From assembly GCF_000764305.2 (NCBI RefSeq), contig NW_025934678.1, positions 4,073 to 68,072 of the forward strand: DNA of 64,000 nt, given 5' to 3'. The stretch is from Hyalella azteca (taxonomy: Eukaryota; Arthropoda; Malacostraca; Amphipoda; Hyalellidae). The notes below the pieces were generated by a model. The model was not told the origin of the DNA, searched no databases, and saw only the letters and a list, made by a program, of their open reading frames with translations. Shown here piece after piece: positions 1 through 12,490 of the stretch (its first letter is position 1; every line of letters starts with the position of its first letter). The translations under genes and the position numbers were made by a program.

Positions 1-184
1 CCCCACGATCGCCCCAAGCTCGACGAGTAATTTCACAAGATTCCATTTCGGCGCTTATTTCGCTACGGCAACCGGAACCTAATGCGGACATAGAGCTTCT
101 AATTTACCCGGCCATAAGAACTTGGGGCGTCCGTGTGCCAGCGGCTGACAGGTCTTCGAATTTCGATAGGGTAGTATTGGAGTT

Positions 185-1300
185 TACTGCGATATTGTAT
201 ATTTGAGTGAGGTATGTAATTGTTGTGTGGCCTAGGTGTTTGAAATGGAGTATGTTTACATGGTCTGGTCCAGTTGATTTGTTGTTTTTTGCTGTTTTTA
301 TGGCTAGTATAGTCATGGCTGTTGTTATATTTATTGGGTTGCCCTTAAATGATTTAATTATTCTATCTGTTATCCTGTTATTGTGTGAGTTTTTGTGCGG
401 ATTGGTGTTTATGAACTGTTTGTTGAATTGTGTTGCCTTCTCTTTGTCAGTGTATGCTGTTGTGGTTATGAATTGTATAGTTTTTTTAGGTTCTTGGCGT
501 GGTGTCTTATTTGTGAGTGATGAGATTGTCTTCCAGAGAATGTGTGTGTTGTGTTTGTTATTCCAGTTTCGATCGAGGTGCTCTTTCCATAGGTTGCGTT
601 TGTGCGTGTTTATTTCAAGGTCTATATCTCTGTTGAGTTGTTAGATAGATGGGTCATGTCTGTTTTGTTTCCTGATGTGGTTGCGTTGTTGTATTTTGTC
701 TCTGATGGCTTGGGGTAGAGGTGTCTGTTTTGTTTTATTTTTCCTATGGGTATATGGTGTTTGTCTGCTTGTCCAGTGAGTATTTTATTGGCAATGTGAA
801 TGTTGGTGGGTGCTGGAGTGTCATGGAACGCTTGGTCTATTACCTGCGAGTAAGTTATCCAGTCTGCTTTGTGGTAAGTATGCGTGTGGGCGAGTTTTCG
901 TTGAGTATGATGTGATTGGAGTTTTGTATAAGTTAGTTAATAAGGTTACCTCTATGGTCTGAGTTGGGAGAGTACCAGGATGGGTGGTGAGCATTGATGT
1001 CTCCTAAAATAATGGTATAAGGCTTGTTGAGGAGGTATGTGAAACAGTCAGTGATGTGTTGGTCTAGGTTATGATGGTACGGTAGGCGTGCGTCTCTGAG
1101 AGGGATGCATATGTTAGCTATGTGGATGAATTTGTTGTTGGAGAGATGTACTTTGACTAGTTGGTTTTCAGTGGCTTCTTGGTTGATGTGTTGTGGAATT
1201 GCGATTGCTGTGAAAACTATGTTATTGTGAATGTAAATGATAAGTCCGCCTCCTGTCTTGTGTGCCCTATCTTGACGAATAGCAGTGGCTCCTATGCCTC
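185..1300 (-). mobile_element. Non-LTR retrotransposon (LINE) remnant: endonuclease plus start of RT
   Basis: On the minus strand, frames opening near 1290 read KTGGGLIIYIHNN and then the apurinic-endonuclease signature GDINAHHPSW (about 1008-970), followed by SPNSDHRG. This is the active-site region of the endonuclease of Jockey/CR1/I-type LINEs. Downstream on the same strand, 316-185 reads KTAKNNKSTGPDHVNILHFK, the usual opening of the reverse transcriptase. The stretch between the two is the expected linker. The RT breaks off around 185, so the catalytic palm is absent, and stops interrupt the frame. The element is 5'- and 3'-truncated and dead. The long plus-strand reading frame at 207-644 is only its shadow. 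Clade assignment below LINE is uncertain. Confidence 0.8.
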
Positions 1301-2650
1301 TTCACGCGCGTTGAAGAGGAGTCGCTACCTCAATAAGGCAGCACAGAGCGCAAGTTTAGTTGACGGTAATTTCTACCATCTCGCGAATTTTCAAAAAATA
1401 AAAGATTTTTCCAGCCTCTATTCCATTGTTCTTTTAATTGCAGTCTGAATCATTTTTTACGGCTCGTTTCCAAAGTTTTGTCCATAACTAAATTAATTAT
1501 AATAAGAGTTATGATTCTAATTATTATTATAATGCTATGTACTCCACATCCTAAGCTTTACTTCCCCAGAACCACTTCCCCACAGGTTGCGTTCAAACGG
1601 TGCTGGCAAAGCTTGTGATGATCTGTGTTTTCTGAACGCGTATTTGCCAGGTCGCGGCTTCCACTCCTTTGCCGGAAACTCGTGAGCAATCGAATAAATG
1701 TCTAAGAGTATTTAATGCAGAGCAGATTCCATAGTGTCGCTAAGTTCACAGGAGTATTTTTCCTGGATAAATAGGCGGCCATTCTTGAACGGAATGGGGT
1801 TTTGAGTGAGAAGAGATCAAGAATATTTAACTAACGTCTAATTTTTAATTGCTGGCATTCATTCATTTATTAATTGTGATGAATAAAGGTTCACTTTTCC
1901 ATAACAAATAAAATAATATTATTTCATTTTATATTCAGTTTCTCCAATAACAAAAGACTTTACCCTGAAGCTGAGATTTACTATTCATCCATTTAGTGAA
2001 TTCTGAATTAGGGTGGGATGGGATATTCCGTAATTATACAGCGAGCTTTGTATACATTGCTTCCCATTTCCACATCGTCTACGTATTGCTTGATAGGCTT
2101 CTCAGCTGCGGCGTCTGTGATCATAGGTCTCAGCTCATCGTTGAACCTGATTCATGGTCGTCAGTTGCAGATCAGCGATCTAGTTTGAGATGTTGTGTTG
2201 TAAAAGACTGCCTTGTTGCAGTCAAGAAGCAGGGTAAAATACTTGTCTTTTTGCGAAGAGAACATTTCTTAATTTACTGTCCACGGATGAGGGTTCTACA
2301 GCTATCCTGTTTTAACGCCTTGATCATTCTAGCTTCCGATGTTACTGATTCGATTATTTTTAACATATCCTTGAACTCAATGTCGGCCAAATAAAATCAA
2401 AATATTATTAATAAATGTTATTTTTGACGACGCTGCGATAGGCGGGCCATTAAAATTCTCAGTGGGTCATGGGCGAGAGAGACTAAAACAATTTATTCGA
2501 CCTCAGCATTAAAGGATAACCGATATATACCATTGTAAATTCAATCAGTTGTAGTTACGACATGAAATTGAATGTTTGAGTAACTAAGACGAATTAAAGT
2601 TGGAAAATTAATGAAGAAAAAGTACTAATAACAAGTACTCAGAATCGATT
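1301..2650. other. AT-rich intergenic stretch, no recognised feature
   Basis: I see no convincing coding region, RNA gene or array here. A plus-strand frame of 132 codons (1996-2394) has no recognisable motif and is probably chance. Confidence 0.5.
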
Positions 2651-2735
2651 CAAAATCACTATCGGACACCGGCACGTTGCACTGCTCGGCATGGACGCGT
2701 ACTGTTGAATGAAGGGGATGCGCAAGCAGGTTTCC

Positions 2736-3210
2736 TTTTCAAAACTCCTATGGCTAAAGAGTTGAAAGGTTTGTTCTTTAAATACCTCCCATATGTAAAA
2801 CTTCATGTATTGCTGGTGAATAATTTTAAAATCAGTTTTTTTTTCAAATATAAAGACACACTGCCTGTTCCCATGCGATCGTCCATAGTTTATCTATATA
2901 GACATATAGTTGTGCGCTATGCGCATCTGCGTATGTCGGTATGACATCCCGCAACTTTTATACCAGGCTGGCGAAGCATAAAGGAAGGAGTTTTAGGACA
3001 TGAAACCTGCTTGCGCATCCCTCTCATTCAGCAGTACGCGTCCATACCGAGCCGTGCAACGTGCCAGTGTCCGATAGTGATTTTCGAATTTTAGCCTCCA
3101 CGACCGGTGTTTCCGACCTGCGAATTTTAGAGTCCCTTTATATTTTTAAACAAAATCCTATTTTAAATGCCGCTAATAGTTCATATCCCCTCGAAATTGT
3201 AAATAGATAG
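2736..3210 (+). pseudogene. Penelope-like GIY-YIG endonuclease C-terminal fragment
   Basis: Translation gives FKYKDTLPVPMRSS, then after a frame change YVGMTSRNFYT, the GIY-YIG-type core (here Y-x-G-M-T) of Penelope-like element endonucleases. The C-terminal tail reads ILESLYIF and NSSYPLEIVNR before a stop. In intact elements this domain nicks target DNA to prime reverse transcription. The frame is broken around 2900-2945, where a short duplication-like insertion displaces the Cys-containing segment present in the copy at 48590-48640. It is a dead fragment of about 155 codons without the reverse transcriptase. Confidence 0.7.
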
Positions 3211-3312
3211 GTTTGTGCCCGTGTTTGCTTCGTTTTGTTTGTTTTATTCTTGTTTGTTTCTCATTTGACGATTAATTATGCTTCAATGTGAATTTATTGC
3301 TAATTGTTTGTA

Positions 3313-4259
3313 CAAGGGTGCGCCAGAGACACTTACTTATTTGAAAGGTCAATAAAAACAGAAGTACTCCAATGATTGTTTTGAAACAATTTTTATTTGA
3401 GAGTACAATTTACCAATTTTTTTTCATACAGTCTTGCATATGACATCTGATAAATGGCGACCCACATTGCGCATATACTGATGAAGTTGATTTTTGAAAT
3501 TCGTATCCACTCTTTGCAGCATATCAATCGGTATGTTGGCAAAGGCGTCTCGAATGTTGTTCATGAGGTGTACTATGGTCCGTGGTCGATCGACATAAAC
3601 CAGAGATTTCAAATATCCCCATAAAAAGAAATCGGTTAGAGTCAAATCTGAATCGCGTAGCGGCCATTGGAGACAGCCTCTGAGAGAGATGAGGCGGTCG
3701 GGGAAATGTTGTCGCAACAAATTCATTGAATCTCGTGCTGTGTGTGCTGTGGCTCCATCTTGCTGAAACCACACCTTCCTTACGTTCATTTCTTCGAGTC
3801 TTGGAATAAAAAATTCCTCGATCATGTTCCTGTAACGAGCTCCATTAACGGTAACTGCGCGTTCGTTTTCTTAAAAAAATAAGGACCAATTATTCCCATT
3901 ACCGACGTTGCTCACCAGACAGTAACTCGCTCGCAATTAATGGCGTCTGGCGAAGCTCACGTGGATTTACACCACACCAATAACGCATGTTTTGTTTGTT
4001 AACGCAGCCGGAAATATGGAAGTGAGCCTCGTCACTGAAAAAAACGGCCGCATCTTCAGGCAGGTTGTCAATCAGCATTTCACATGCATTATGACGGGCA
4101 ACAAAATCGCGTTCAGTTGATTCTTGCACAACAGCAAATTTATTTGAGCAACAAACTTGGAAACTTTCCCCTTCAGATGCGCCCCCTCTCACCCCTCTAC
4201 CCGCCCAACTCACCGCGCAGGAATTTTTTCAAATAAGTAAGTTTCTCTGGCGCACCCTG
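3313..4259 (-). mobile_element. Tc1/mariner-type transposon with 32-bp inverted ends
   Basis: The termini 3315-3346 and 4227-4258 are near-perfect inverted repeats of 32 nt (outer sequence AGGGTGCGCCAGAGA). The left flank is TA (3311-3312) and the right flank GA (4260-4261), a likely mutated TA duplication. The empty site is visible in the related Penelope tail near 48108. At ~947 bp it is shorter than a typical autonomous mariner (~1.3 kb), and the transposase lacks its N-terminal part, so it is an internally deleted, non-autonomous copy. Confidence 0.85.
3424..4213 (-). pseudogene. Tc1/mariner transposase, truncated and frameshifted
   Basis: Two minus-strand frames cover the DDE catalytic domain. 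The first (4213-3899) contains FFSDEAHFHISG with the first catalytic Asp. The second (3825-3424) contains WFQQDGATAHTA with the second Asp, and DSDLTLTDFFLWGYLK with the third acidic position. The frames are separated by stops around 3830-3900. The helix-turn-helix DNA-binding region expected upstream is missing or unrecognisable. The family cuts and pastes DNA at TA dinucleotides; this copy cannot make an active enzyme. Exact subfamily is not resolved. Confidence 0.85.
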
Positions 4260-4380
4260 GACCTGTGGATTAGGTTTTGAACTGATGATGGAGCTGGTCT
4301 CCGAAACATTTTCCTTTTTATCAAGAAATGGTGAATTTTCTGGCTATTTTCTTTGCTTTTAAATTTTTGATAAACTTGCG

Positions 4381-5030
4381 ATTTAAGCAGTCATGTGATT
4401 TTAATACTTCACAAGCAGTTGCAGCTTCAAAAGCAGTTGCTTTTTAAATAGTAAATAGAAAAAAATCTGGTTATTATACTGGGCTCTGATCTATATTCTT
4501 ATATTCTACAGCTAATTTCTAGCAAAGGAATTAGCTTTAGGGAAAGCACACCCTGTTGTTGTATACGGCCTCTCTAGAAGTGTGATCTTTGAAAAGTACT
4601 TCTTAAGCGTATATTAGTATATTAATATATTTCCCTTAACTTGATTATAAATTGGAGAAGACATGAATTTGCATCGCAGAGAAAGAAGCCATGATATCAT
4701 CATCAAGACGATATTGTAACGCTTACATCTTGGCGCATTATGCCACTGTTTGACGTGCCTGATTTTCTGTAAAATATTGTTCAAATGTTCCTTCATCAGA
4801 AATAAATTGGGGAAAATGAACGCATAACTGCTGAGAAATTACTGAAATATTTTACACAACCCCTGAACTTGAGTCCAATACTCTCGGCGTAGTATGCAGG
4901 AGGTGAGTCAACATTCGTTTCAGTTCTGTCGCAGAGGCTTGCCTTCGGTTGGTTACGGGACAAAGCATTGGCTAGATCCTGAGCTTCATTGTTGGTTTGA
5001 TCAACAATGATACGTCGTCCAACACCTGCC
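4381..5030. other. No recognised feature
   Basis: AT-rich sequence without a supported gene. Short frames on both strands show no family motif. Confidence 0.5.
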
Positions 5031-5159
5031 GTGGCCGGTTTATTCCAAAAAGTGGTCTGGGGTACAATGGGACAGTTCGTTTGGGGTACAATGGGACTGT
5101 TTTTTTGGGGCACATTGGGACAGAACCCACGTCCCACGACCTTCCAATCCTTCTAGTCG

Positions 5160-5640
5160 GGACCTTCAAATATGAAAAAGAAATTGACCGTTTGCCGCCA
5201 AATATGAAAAAGAAATTCGTTCCAAATATTCGTTGAAAGAGATATCAGGCTCTTTTTCTTCTTCATCAGAAAAAATTCCGAATTCTACATTATTCATCTG
5301 AAGCAATAGAACAAGAATTACTGCTACGAAAAAGTTCAAAATTTTCTCAAACAATTGCGAGAGAACCAAAGCTCCGCACTATATTACGTTCGTGGAGAAT
5401 TTGGTTTCACTGAGCCAAAAACATATTATGTTGCCTTATTAATAACGAAGAAAAGAGACGAAAATGACGCATACGAAATATCTTACTTGGTTCTTAGAGA
5501 AAAATCAGCTCATTTTATATTTCTAGGTGCCGCTGATCTCGTATCAGTCCGTATAGGAAACATTATAGTCATTCTTGGCAACCCTACTGAATGAAATTAT
5601 AATATGAAATTTGTCTATGATTTTTATGATATCTTAGTTA
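5160..5640 (+). pseudogene. C-terminal remnant of a DNA-transposon-like protein (tentative)
   Basis: The plus-strand frame 5355-5594 reads KTYYVALLITKKRDEND, then YEISYL, then FIFLGAADLVSV. This pattern (YVA..., a short acidic loop, Y-E-V/I-x-(F/Y)-L, F-(I/V)-F, a V-x-x-x-D/N-I-I segment) resembles the C-terminal tail of pogo/Tigger-like or other domesticable transposon proteins in insects. An acidic-rich upstream part (5230-5350) is broken by stops. The motif GTACAATGGGAC occurs in direct repeats at 5055-5100, and a related sequence appears inverted at 5648-5662, possibly marking ends. No catalytic domain is visible. The family assignment is inference. Confidence 0.4.
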
Positions 5641-7499
5641 GGTAAACTGTCCCAATGTACCACCATGGTCTGTCCCACAGTACCCCGGGCCGAGGTACTG
5701 GGACATTTTATTTCATTTTTTTATATCTAATTTCTGTAAACTGTTCTGATCATTGCTTATGGATTTAAAAATGTAACCAAGGATGTGGTGTTTAGCTTTA
5801 TTTTGCATCTCGCATTTTAAAACGGAAATTAGTTGTTATATTTTTCATTTATTTTTTATTAATTTTACCCAACTTTCCCCCAATTCTTCGTTGTATGTGT
5901 GTTAGATATTGACTGGTTCTATCCTATGTATTCATTACTTTTTTACATGGTAATGAAAAGGAACTGAATCCTCGTTTGTTTCTGCGATTATGTATACATT
6001 CTAGCAGATGTAAGGTGTGCGGATTCACTACGCGTGAGAATTATTTGTATTGAAAGAACTATTTTTAATTCTAGTTTTCATTTACTTCCAGAACCAAGAT
6101 CCTGAACTGTGTTCTACAGAGGGTCTAGCTTCCGGACAGTCATTGTCATTGAGGTAATTAATATGACAAGGTCGAGATGAAAATTCCTGAGAGACTGGGC
6201 CTCATCATCCTGTCCAGGACCAATATAGTGAAAGCAATTATCAATTTACCGACCAATGGATTTGTCAGGACATTTAAATTGTTTTCAGAGGGATTTAAGG
6301 TTTCAGATTCGAATTGTGTTCGTAATACACAATTTTGTACTTATTTCATTCGAAAAAACAAATTTTGAGCGATTCAAAACCTTCACATTACTTGATAATG
6401 AATCATGTATTTTCGAAACGAAGAAATCTTATACTGAAAAAATCCTTAGAAACCACATATATTACTACTCAGAAATCCTACGAACAGCCTAATTAAAAAA
6501 GTTGAAAAAATCAATATGGAAATGTTAAATCAGAATTTCTCTCAGGTCTCCAACAAAACCTGCATAGAAGAACAACTTCTGCCAAAGTATACCAATAATA
6601 ACAAACCACGAACGTGAAGAATGCGGCGCACGATTAACTTGGTTAAAACACCAATTAATTGCTAAATTTAAATAAAACCCCGTAAGAATCTTCTAGTCAG
6701 CGTTGTTCCCTTTTAAATGCATTTGGTCCAATTAATGAACCGAAATTTGCTTATCAAGAGAGGAAACACGATATTTATTATAGTTTTGAAGTTATGCCGA
6801 TTTCCAGCAACGCATTTTCTTAGCGATTCGTCATTCCTCGCCACTATATACAAATGCCATCGTAAAAGGCCTTGTTTTATAATTATATCTTCTTCTAACA
6901 CCATCAGAAGAAAATTTATGTTATTTTATATATTTTGATGTTTCAATTACGAGCCGTCAAAAAAGTCGAAGAAAATACCTACTATACGTTAATTGGCAGC
7001 GAATGAGTATTGCTACGCGATCACGTTGGGTACTTTGAAATAATTTGCTACTGCTGGTAGTGATATCGCAAAAATCACTCGTTGTACAGTGGTGTTTCTG
7101 TGAGCGAGTATTTTTTCTTTAATTTTAACTGAAAATATACTCAAATGCTGGCACTTGTTCCTAAAGAGTTTCAATGAAGTTCTTCTGAAAAAAGTTTATG
7201 AAAAAAACCTTAAATGGTAAAACCATGAAAAGAGTCTGGTAAATCATGGCTAATATATAAGGCCTATTTAAAGCGATTGTTTTATTCAAACTCTGAATTT
7301 TTGGCCATGAGTCAATTCATAGAACTTTCCGTCATAGAAAATGGATGATTTTCTGTAGTCTTCATGTCGAGTAACACCAATGACGTTCCTTGAAAAAGAA
7401 GTTAGTTAATCAAAGTGATAAGTACAGAAAATGGGACTGAAAGCCATGTATTTTAAAAGCCTATTTCATGCATGGCTATTTATCCCACTCGTCCCTCAG

Positions 7500-7625
7500 G
7501 GTGTGATGGTGCACAAAGTAAAACTACTAAGCAAACTAACTAAGCTAGATGGCACTAAAGCAGGCGCCATCTAGCGTCACGCCGGCGCAACTGTCGTACG
7601 CAACGCTACTCGCTTCAAGATGAGG
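7500..7625 (+). pseudogene. Disrupted copy of short terminal exon (exon 3-like)
   Basis: A pyrimidine-rich tract ending CTCAG (7495-7499) precedes GVMVHKV, identical to the start of the exon at 50759 in copy B and similar to the start of the large exon at 31365. About 35 nt after residue 7 are replaced by unrelated sequence, and a stop follows at about 7572. Beyond it the nucleotide match to copy B resumes in another frame. I interpret this as an inactivated paralogous exon. Confidence 0.45.
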
Positions 7626-9067
7626 CCCAATTTTACATTAACAAAATCTCCCTCTGTTATTGAGTCAATAATTCTTATAAATCTTACTGATGAATTCACT
7701 TTACACGCGTTTAAATATCGCGAATGCAGAAATAAATTGATCCCGAGATTTTTTAGATCAAATCCATCCTCTCACTTTTGAAAATATTATGTGAAGCAAT
7801 GCATCTGAGAACAGTTTATATACACAGAAATTCTTGCTATTAGGTAATACAATTTATTTATGCATATAAAATGTGAATAATTCTCTTCAACGGTAAGCAC
7901 TTGATTTTCATACCAGAAACTGTTGACAAGACAATCATTGCTGCTGAAACTATGAGATGATTCCCATCACTAAAAATGCAAGTTTGAACCTGCGGTTCTA
8001 AAACTCGTTTTATATAAGCGATTTTAATATTATGGAATTTTGTTTTTGAAGTTTGTTTTTGAAGGACATTCTGGTCAACAAAACAGAAGAAAAGTTCCTT
8101 GGATTAAATAGGATTTTTCATTCGAGAAAAAGTATGTTTGCCAACAGTGAAAGTAGAAACGAAGGGTTTCATCAGAGCTTCAAAATATTAGACTATTTTA
8201 AAGTATTTATGAATTTATACAACAGATCATTGGTGAAATTATATGTTCTTACATCGTGTTTTTTTATTTGTAGGTTGCTCATCTAACACTGAACTGAAGA
8301 GCTACTGCACTGCCGCACCAGCAGTGCAACTTGGTGGTTGACCGCCACACGACAGCTGCTGACGCTCAGCGACAAACTACAAGACTACAGAACCAACACA
8401 ACGAAGAAATAAGATTGAAAATTACAAGCATGATTGAGATCATTAGGTTTTGCATGCTCTTCGTTATATTTCGGACACCATTAAATACGAATTTGTCCAA
8501 TAAAAGACCGTCGAACACACGTACGTTGATGTAAAATTTCTTCAAGATGATGCGCGTTAACGATTTTGGTAAACCTTATGAGTTTTTAAGCCATGAACTA
8601 ATGTAAACGAAATCATGAGAACCGTGAGGAATCTACTTCATTAACTTTTTAGCGCCTGTCAATTCTCTGTTCATTAATAGCTCACATTAAAACAGCTTAT
8701 AGTTGAGTTTATTCGGAGATAAATTGCAAAAAATGAGCGACCGACTTTGAGGATAAACAGACAGGCAGTGCTCATTCGACCGCCCGTGATCTCCTCGCCC
8801 CTCGGATGTTGCCTGTGAGGATCGCGAGAAATACCGAATACCAAGAGACATGAATGGACGAGCTAAAAGTATGGATTAATTGCATTTGCGTATTAAGATT
8901 GAATTCCTCATTGATAGCAAGGCAATAAATTTGAACTCGAGATATAAGGCTCAGGATTTTTTTTTTTATCTTCAAATTGGTTTGGCAGAAGGCTAAGAAA
9001 TAAATGCCCAACTCCATTTCCCGCACCCGGTACAGCTTGTGATGGCGAGGTAAGGCCAATGCCTCCA

Positions 9068-10142
9068 TATGTAGTCGCGTCCAGACCGCGTCCACTTGAA
9101 GTGCCACGCCGGACCGTCAGGTTCTGTACCAGCGCGTGTGGCAGGTGGAGTACAAGGCAGCCGTCAGGAGTGCGCGAGGCCAGGTCAGAGATAGTCTGAA
9201 GCTGCTAATTGGTCAGAGATAGTCTGAACTATCCCAGGTCAGAGGTAGTCTGAACTATCCCAGGTCAGAGATAGTCTGAACTATCTCAGGTCAGAGATAG
9301 TCTGAAGCTGCTAAATGAGGACGAGCAAACCATTCTTTCTTCTTCTGAAGATGAATAATTAAAGGAAACGGGAACGAAATGGCCTCTTGACCATTAAATT
9401 GAACTCAAAATAGAAAAAATCTTGAGAAGACACTGATACCACAATACAAAATTGTGCCGTTGATCAAATTAATTCTAACCGATGTATGCGCAGACAGAAC
9501 GTAGCTGAAGTTACAGAAAATTATAATTTACAGCCACTTCAGAATATTAAAATTAAGATTAATTTTTTTTAATTAAATCAGTAAATGCTCACGAGCCAAA
9601 CTTTCCTTTATAACTTCATGCGTCGGAAGCTTCCCTTACGTTTGTCTTCCAGTTATTTCAGCAACAAATTCAAGCAATCCTGTTCCGGGTCGACACTCTT
9701 ACTTGATAGTTCTCCGGTCATGCCAAAAATACACACAAGGTATTTTTTAATCGTAAATCTAATTTAAAAGTAAAAAAACGAGGGGCAGTAAACATATGTA
9801 TTTTCCAGCTCCGGTAAAATTCCAGCACGCTGCAACACGTAACAATGTTTGCAGTGGCAGAACTGGTCTGCAACTGCAGTGCTGTGATTGCTGCGGAGAT
9901 GATGCCGGAGTACAATGGAGTAAAGTCAAAGCCAAAGAGGGTGAGGAGAAAAATATTGTGCAAGAAAAGGAAGACATCTGAGATGGCTTGGTGTTTTTAG
10001 TATGCTCGAGTCTGGGATAATAAATAGCTGATTTGGTTGAGCTAGGTAATGTTTTTATCAGAAGTATACAACAACACCAAGAATGACAACACTGAAACAA
10101 GTGTTAGACATTCGGCGAAATAGAACCATACTGACAACACAT
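9068..10142. other. Copy A-specific segment absent from copy B
   Basis: Copy B passes directly from the equivalent of 9067 to the equivalent of 10143 (junction near 54756). The segment holds the 27-bp array at 9181-9316. A GC-richer stretch at 9810-9980 has open frames on both strands but no motif I recognise. Insertion in A and deletion in B are both possible. No inverted ends or target duplication were seen. Confidence 0.6.
9181..9316. repeat. 27-bp minisatellite, about 5 units
   Basis: Units begin near 9183, 9211, 9237, 9264 and 9290. The core GATAGTCTGAACTATC is a perfect 6-bp stem with a 4-nt loop. The first and last units end differently (GAAGCTGCTAA), so the internal units show the hairpin best. 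Confidence 0.85.
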
Positions 10143-11810
10143 CATTTAGTTAGAATGTAAGAGCATATTACAAGACTTGTTGGGAATGCTGTGCATAGAA
10201 AATATACTGTACATGGTCAGTGCAATAGTAATTAATTTTTCGAATATTTATTGAGATGATGAGAAGATTGAATACCTGCAATTTATCGAATGTACGAGAA
10301 GAGAAAACGATGGCATGGGGATAGAGCAACATGACAATTTTCTAACGTCCGTTGACTCTTTAAGACGGCGAGTTGTTTGATGAAACACCAAAACCATCGT
10401 AAGTTTTTCATGAACGGAAATGTGTGTGTTCCTCATGCAACCAAATATTACGCGTATTTTTCAGGAATACCGAACTGCGAAACGAATAGCTTTTATTTCA
10501 GTCTACCAATGTGTCTTTGTTAAAAAACCTCACAGGTGAGAGCTGAGTTCCGAGCGAGTCTTCAACATATGGGCTGAGGGAAACATCTATCTCAAAGTGA
10601 CCATTATAAAAACGGTAATAGATATGACTCCGCTATAGGCAAATATTATCATTGTAAATAATAATATAAAAATGTAGTGCAAATATCGATTATATTTGAG
10701 GTTTTGAAATATCTGCATTTCAATTTGCGTTCTGAAGCAAGTGTAGTAGCCCTTGGAGTCCAAGTTATTTACCTTTATTAAGTAATTTTTTCAATATCTT
10801 CCGATTTATCGAAACAAATTTTGGCAACTTGGGCCGACCACGAATGTTGAGGCGAAAGAAGAAAACCACGAAATTGATTTAATTCTTTATCAATATTCTT
10901 GACCGTTGAAGATATTTGTGCTATATTTAGGTTGAAATTTGTCATGGATAGCTATTAATGATTGGTTTTTAATTCTCTTGACGCCTATTTCATGATTGGA
11001 CTTACTGTATAAATTTTCTGTAACCTAAACGAGTAGTAAATTTTGTTGTGAATGCTGGCTCAGGCGTTTGAACATTTCCTCATAGCCTGATAGGGATAAA
11101 CATAGAGCTTTGTTTGTTATAAAACATTCATACATTACTTGAAGAGTTTGTAATAGATATTTTCTAACAATGCGTGATGTATTGCCAACATGGAAGCGAC
11201 ATCGCAACATAAGATGTTGGTGAAAGAGCTCAATGCCGTTGGATACTGCACTTAAAGCGGCAGATTCTGTAATGAATGAGTTTCGGTTGTTTTATAAATG
11301 AGATAGAAACTTGTAAATAATTTCACATATTAACACTGTTTATTAATCTACAATACGCAGTCAAGGGAAAAACAGAATGTTGAATACAATCCTTGTGTGA
11401 AATTATTTTGACAGGTCATGAGGATTGCTGGAAATTTTTTTCGACTGGGAGTTAGAGGAAAGCACAGGATCAGGCAATTATTGTCATTTACTTATCCCGA
11501 AAACTCTGTTTTCGTGATGTTTCGACTCGAATTCAGGGAGCCAAATCTGGGCTTGCAAGGATAAACTCCACCGTAGTTTTGGAGATAACTCTTAATGAGT
11601 TCCACTAACGGAAAAATAACGGCATAGGTGGAGTTCTTGACTAGTTCCTGATTTTGGCTGCGTTGGGCGGTTAACAACCGTTCCATACGCACCCTCGTTT
11701 CGTAGGGGCTAATAACCTCTGCGCTCGAGTAAATTTTAAGCGGCTTATTGGGGGCTAGTACACTTCAATAGTCGCGCTTTTGAGGCGTAACTGCCACCCC
11801 GTTCCTGCGT
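10143..11810. other. Duplicated non-coding DNA of copy A, no gene seen
   Basis: This stretch aligns with 54757-56120 up to about 11500. Open frames here are short and not conserved between the copies in a coding-like manner. Confidence 0.5.
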
Positions 11811-11814
11811 GGTT

Positions 11815-12490
11815 GTTAGCATCTCGGTGCGGTTAGTTCCCGTACCATATGCTGTCTATCTTTGTGATTCTTGGCAGTGTATTAGGGCTAGAACCCCAAG
11901 TCTCTGCGGTTCGTTGTCGGCATCTTGGTGCGATTAGTTCCCGTACCATTTGCTATCCGTTTTTGTGATTTGGCAATGTATTAGGGCTAGAACCCCTAGT
12001 CTCTGCGGTTCGTTGTCGGCATCTCGGTGCGGTTAGTTCCCGTACCATTTGCTATCCGTTTTTGTGATTTGGCAGTGTATTAGGGCTAGAACCCCTAGTC
12101 TCTGCGGTTCGTTGTCGGCATCTTGGTGCTGTTTGTTCACGTACCAGTTGCTGTAGGTTTTTGTGACTTGACAGTGTTATAGGGCTAGAACCCCTAATTT
12201 CTGCGGTTCGTTGTCGGAATCTCAGTGCGGTTAGTTCCCGTACCATTTGCTATCATTTTTTGTGATTTGGCAGTGTATTAGGGCTAGAACCCCTAGTCTC
12301 TAAGGTTCGTTGTCGGCATCTTGGTGCGGTTAATTCCCGTTCCATTTGCTATCCGTTTTTGTGATTTGGCTGTGTATTAGGGCAAGAACCCCTAGTCTCT
12401 GCGGTTAGTTGTCGGCATCTCGGTGCGGCTAGTTCCCGTACCATTTGCTATCCATTTTGTTACTCGCGGCTGTGTATTAGGGCTCAAACT
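11815..12490. repeat. Satellite of ~99-bp units, about 7 copies
   Basis: The string CGGTGCGGTTAGTTCCCGTA and its variants recur near 11823, 11925, 12022, 12124, 12222, 12320 and 12418, a spacing of 98-102 bp. Another marker, AGGGCTAGAACCCC, recurs at the same period. Copy B (56120-56530) has unrelated sequence here, so the array is an insertion or expansion specific to copy A. Confidence 0.9.

Larger units (their letters stand above)
2653..4380 (+). mobile_element. Penelope-like element 3' part, interrupted by a mariner
   Basis: The plus strand carries the C-terminal end of a Penelope-like retroelement and its 3' tail. The coding part reaches a TAG at 3208-3210, and the tail continues to about 3312. 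It resumes after the mariner insertion at 4260 and runs to about 4380. The reverse complement of 47990-48240 carries the same tail uninterrupted, which proves the insertion. A left arm (2653-2735) is the reverse complement of 3002-3083, giving a foldback with a ~266-nt loop. The reverse transcriptase is missing. The same foldback occurs at 48229-48893. Confidence 0.75.

Noticed and set aside
207..644. 145-codon hydrophobic plus-strand frame
   Set aside because: Antisense shadow of the LINE remnant on the minus strand, which explains the sequence better.
8270..8534. Possible exon after TTTATTTGTAG, conserved with 53048-53309
   Set aside because: Frames carry stops close to the acceptor in both copies, and a 1-nt indel between the copies shifts the frame, so conservation reflects the DNA duplication and not coding.
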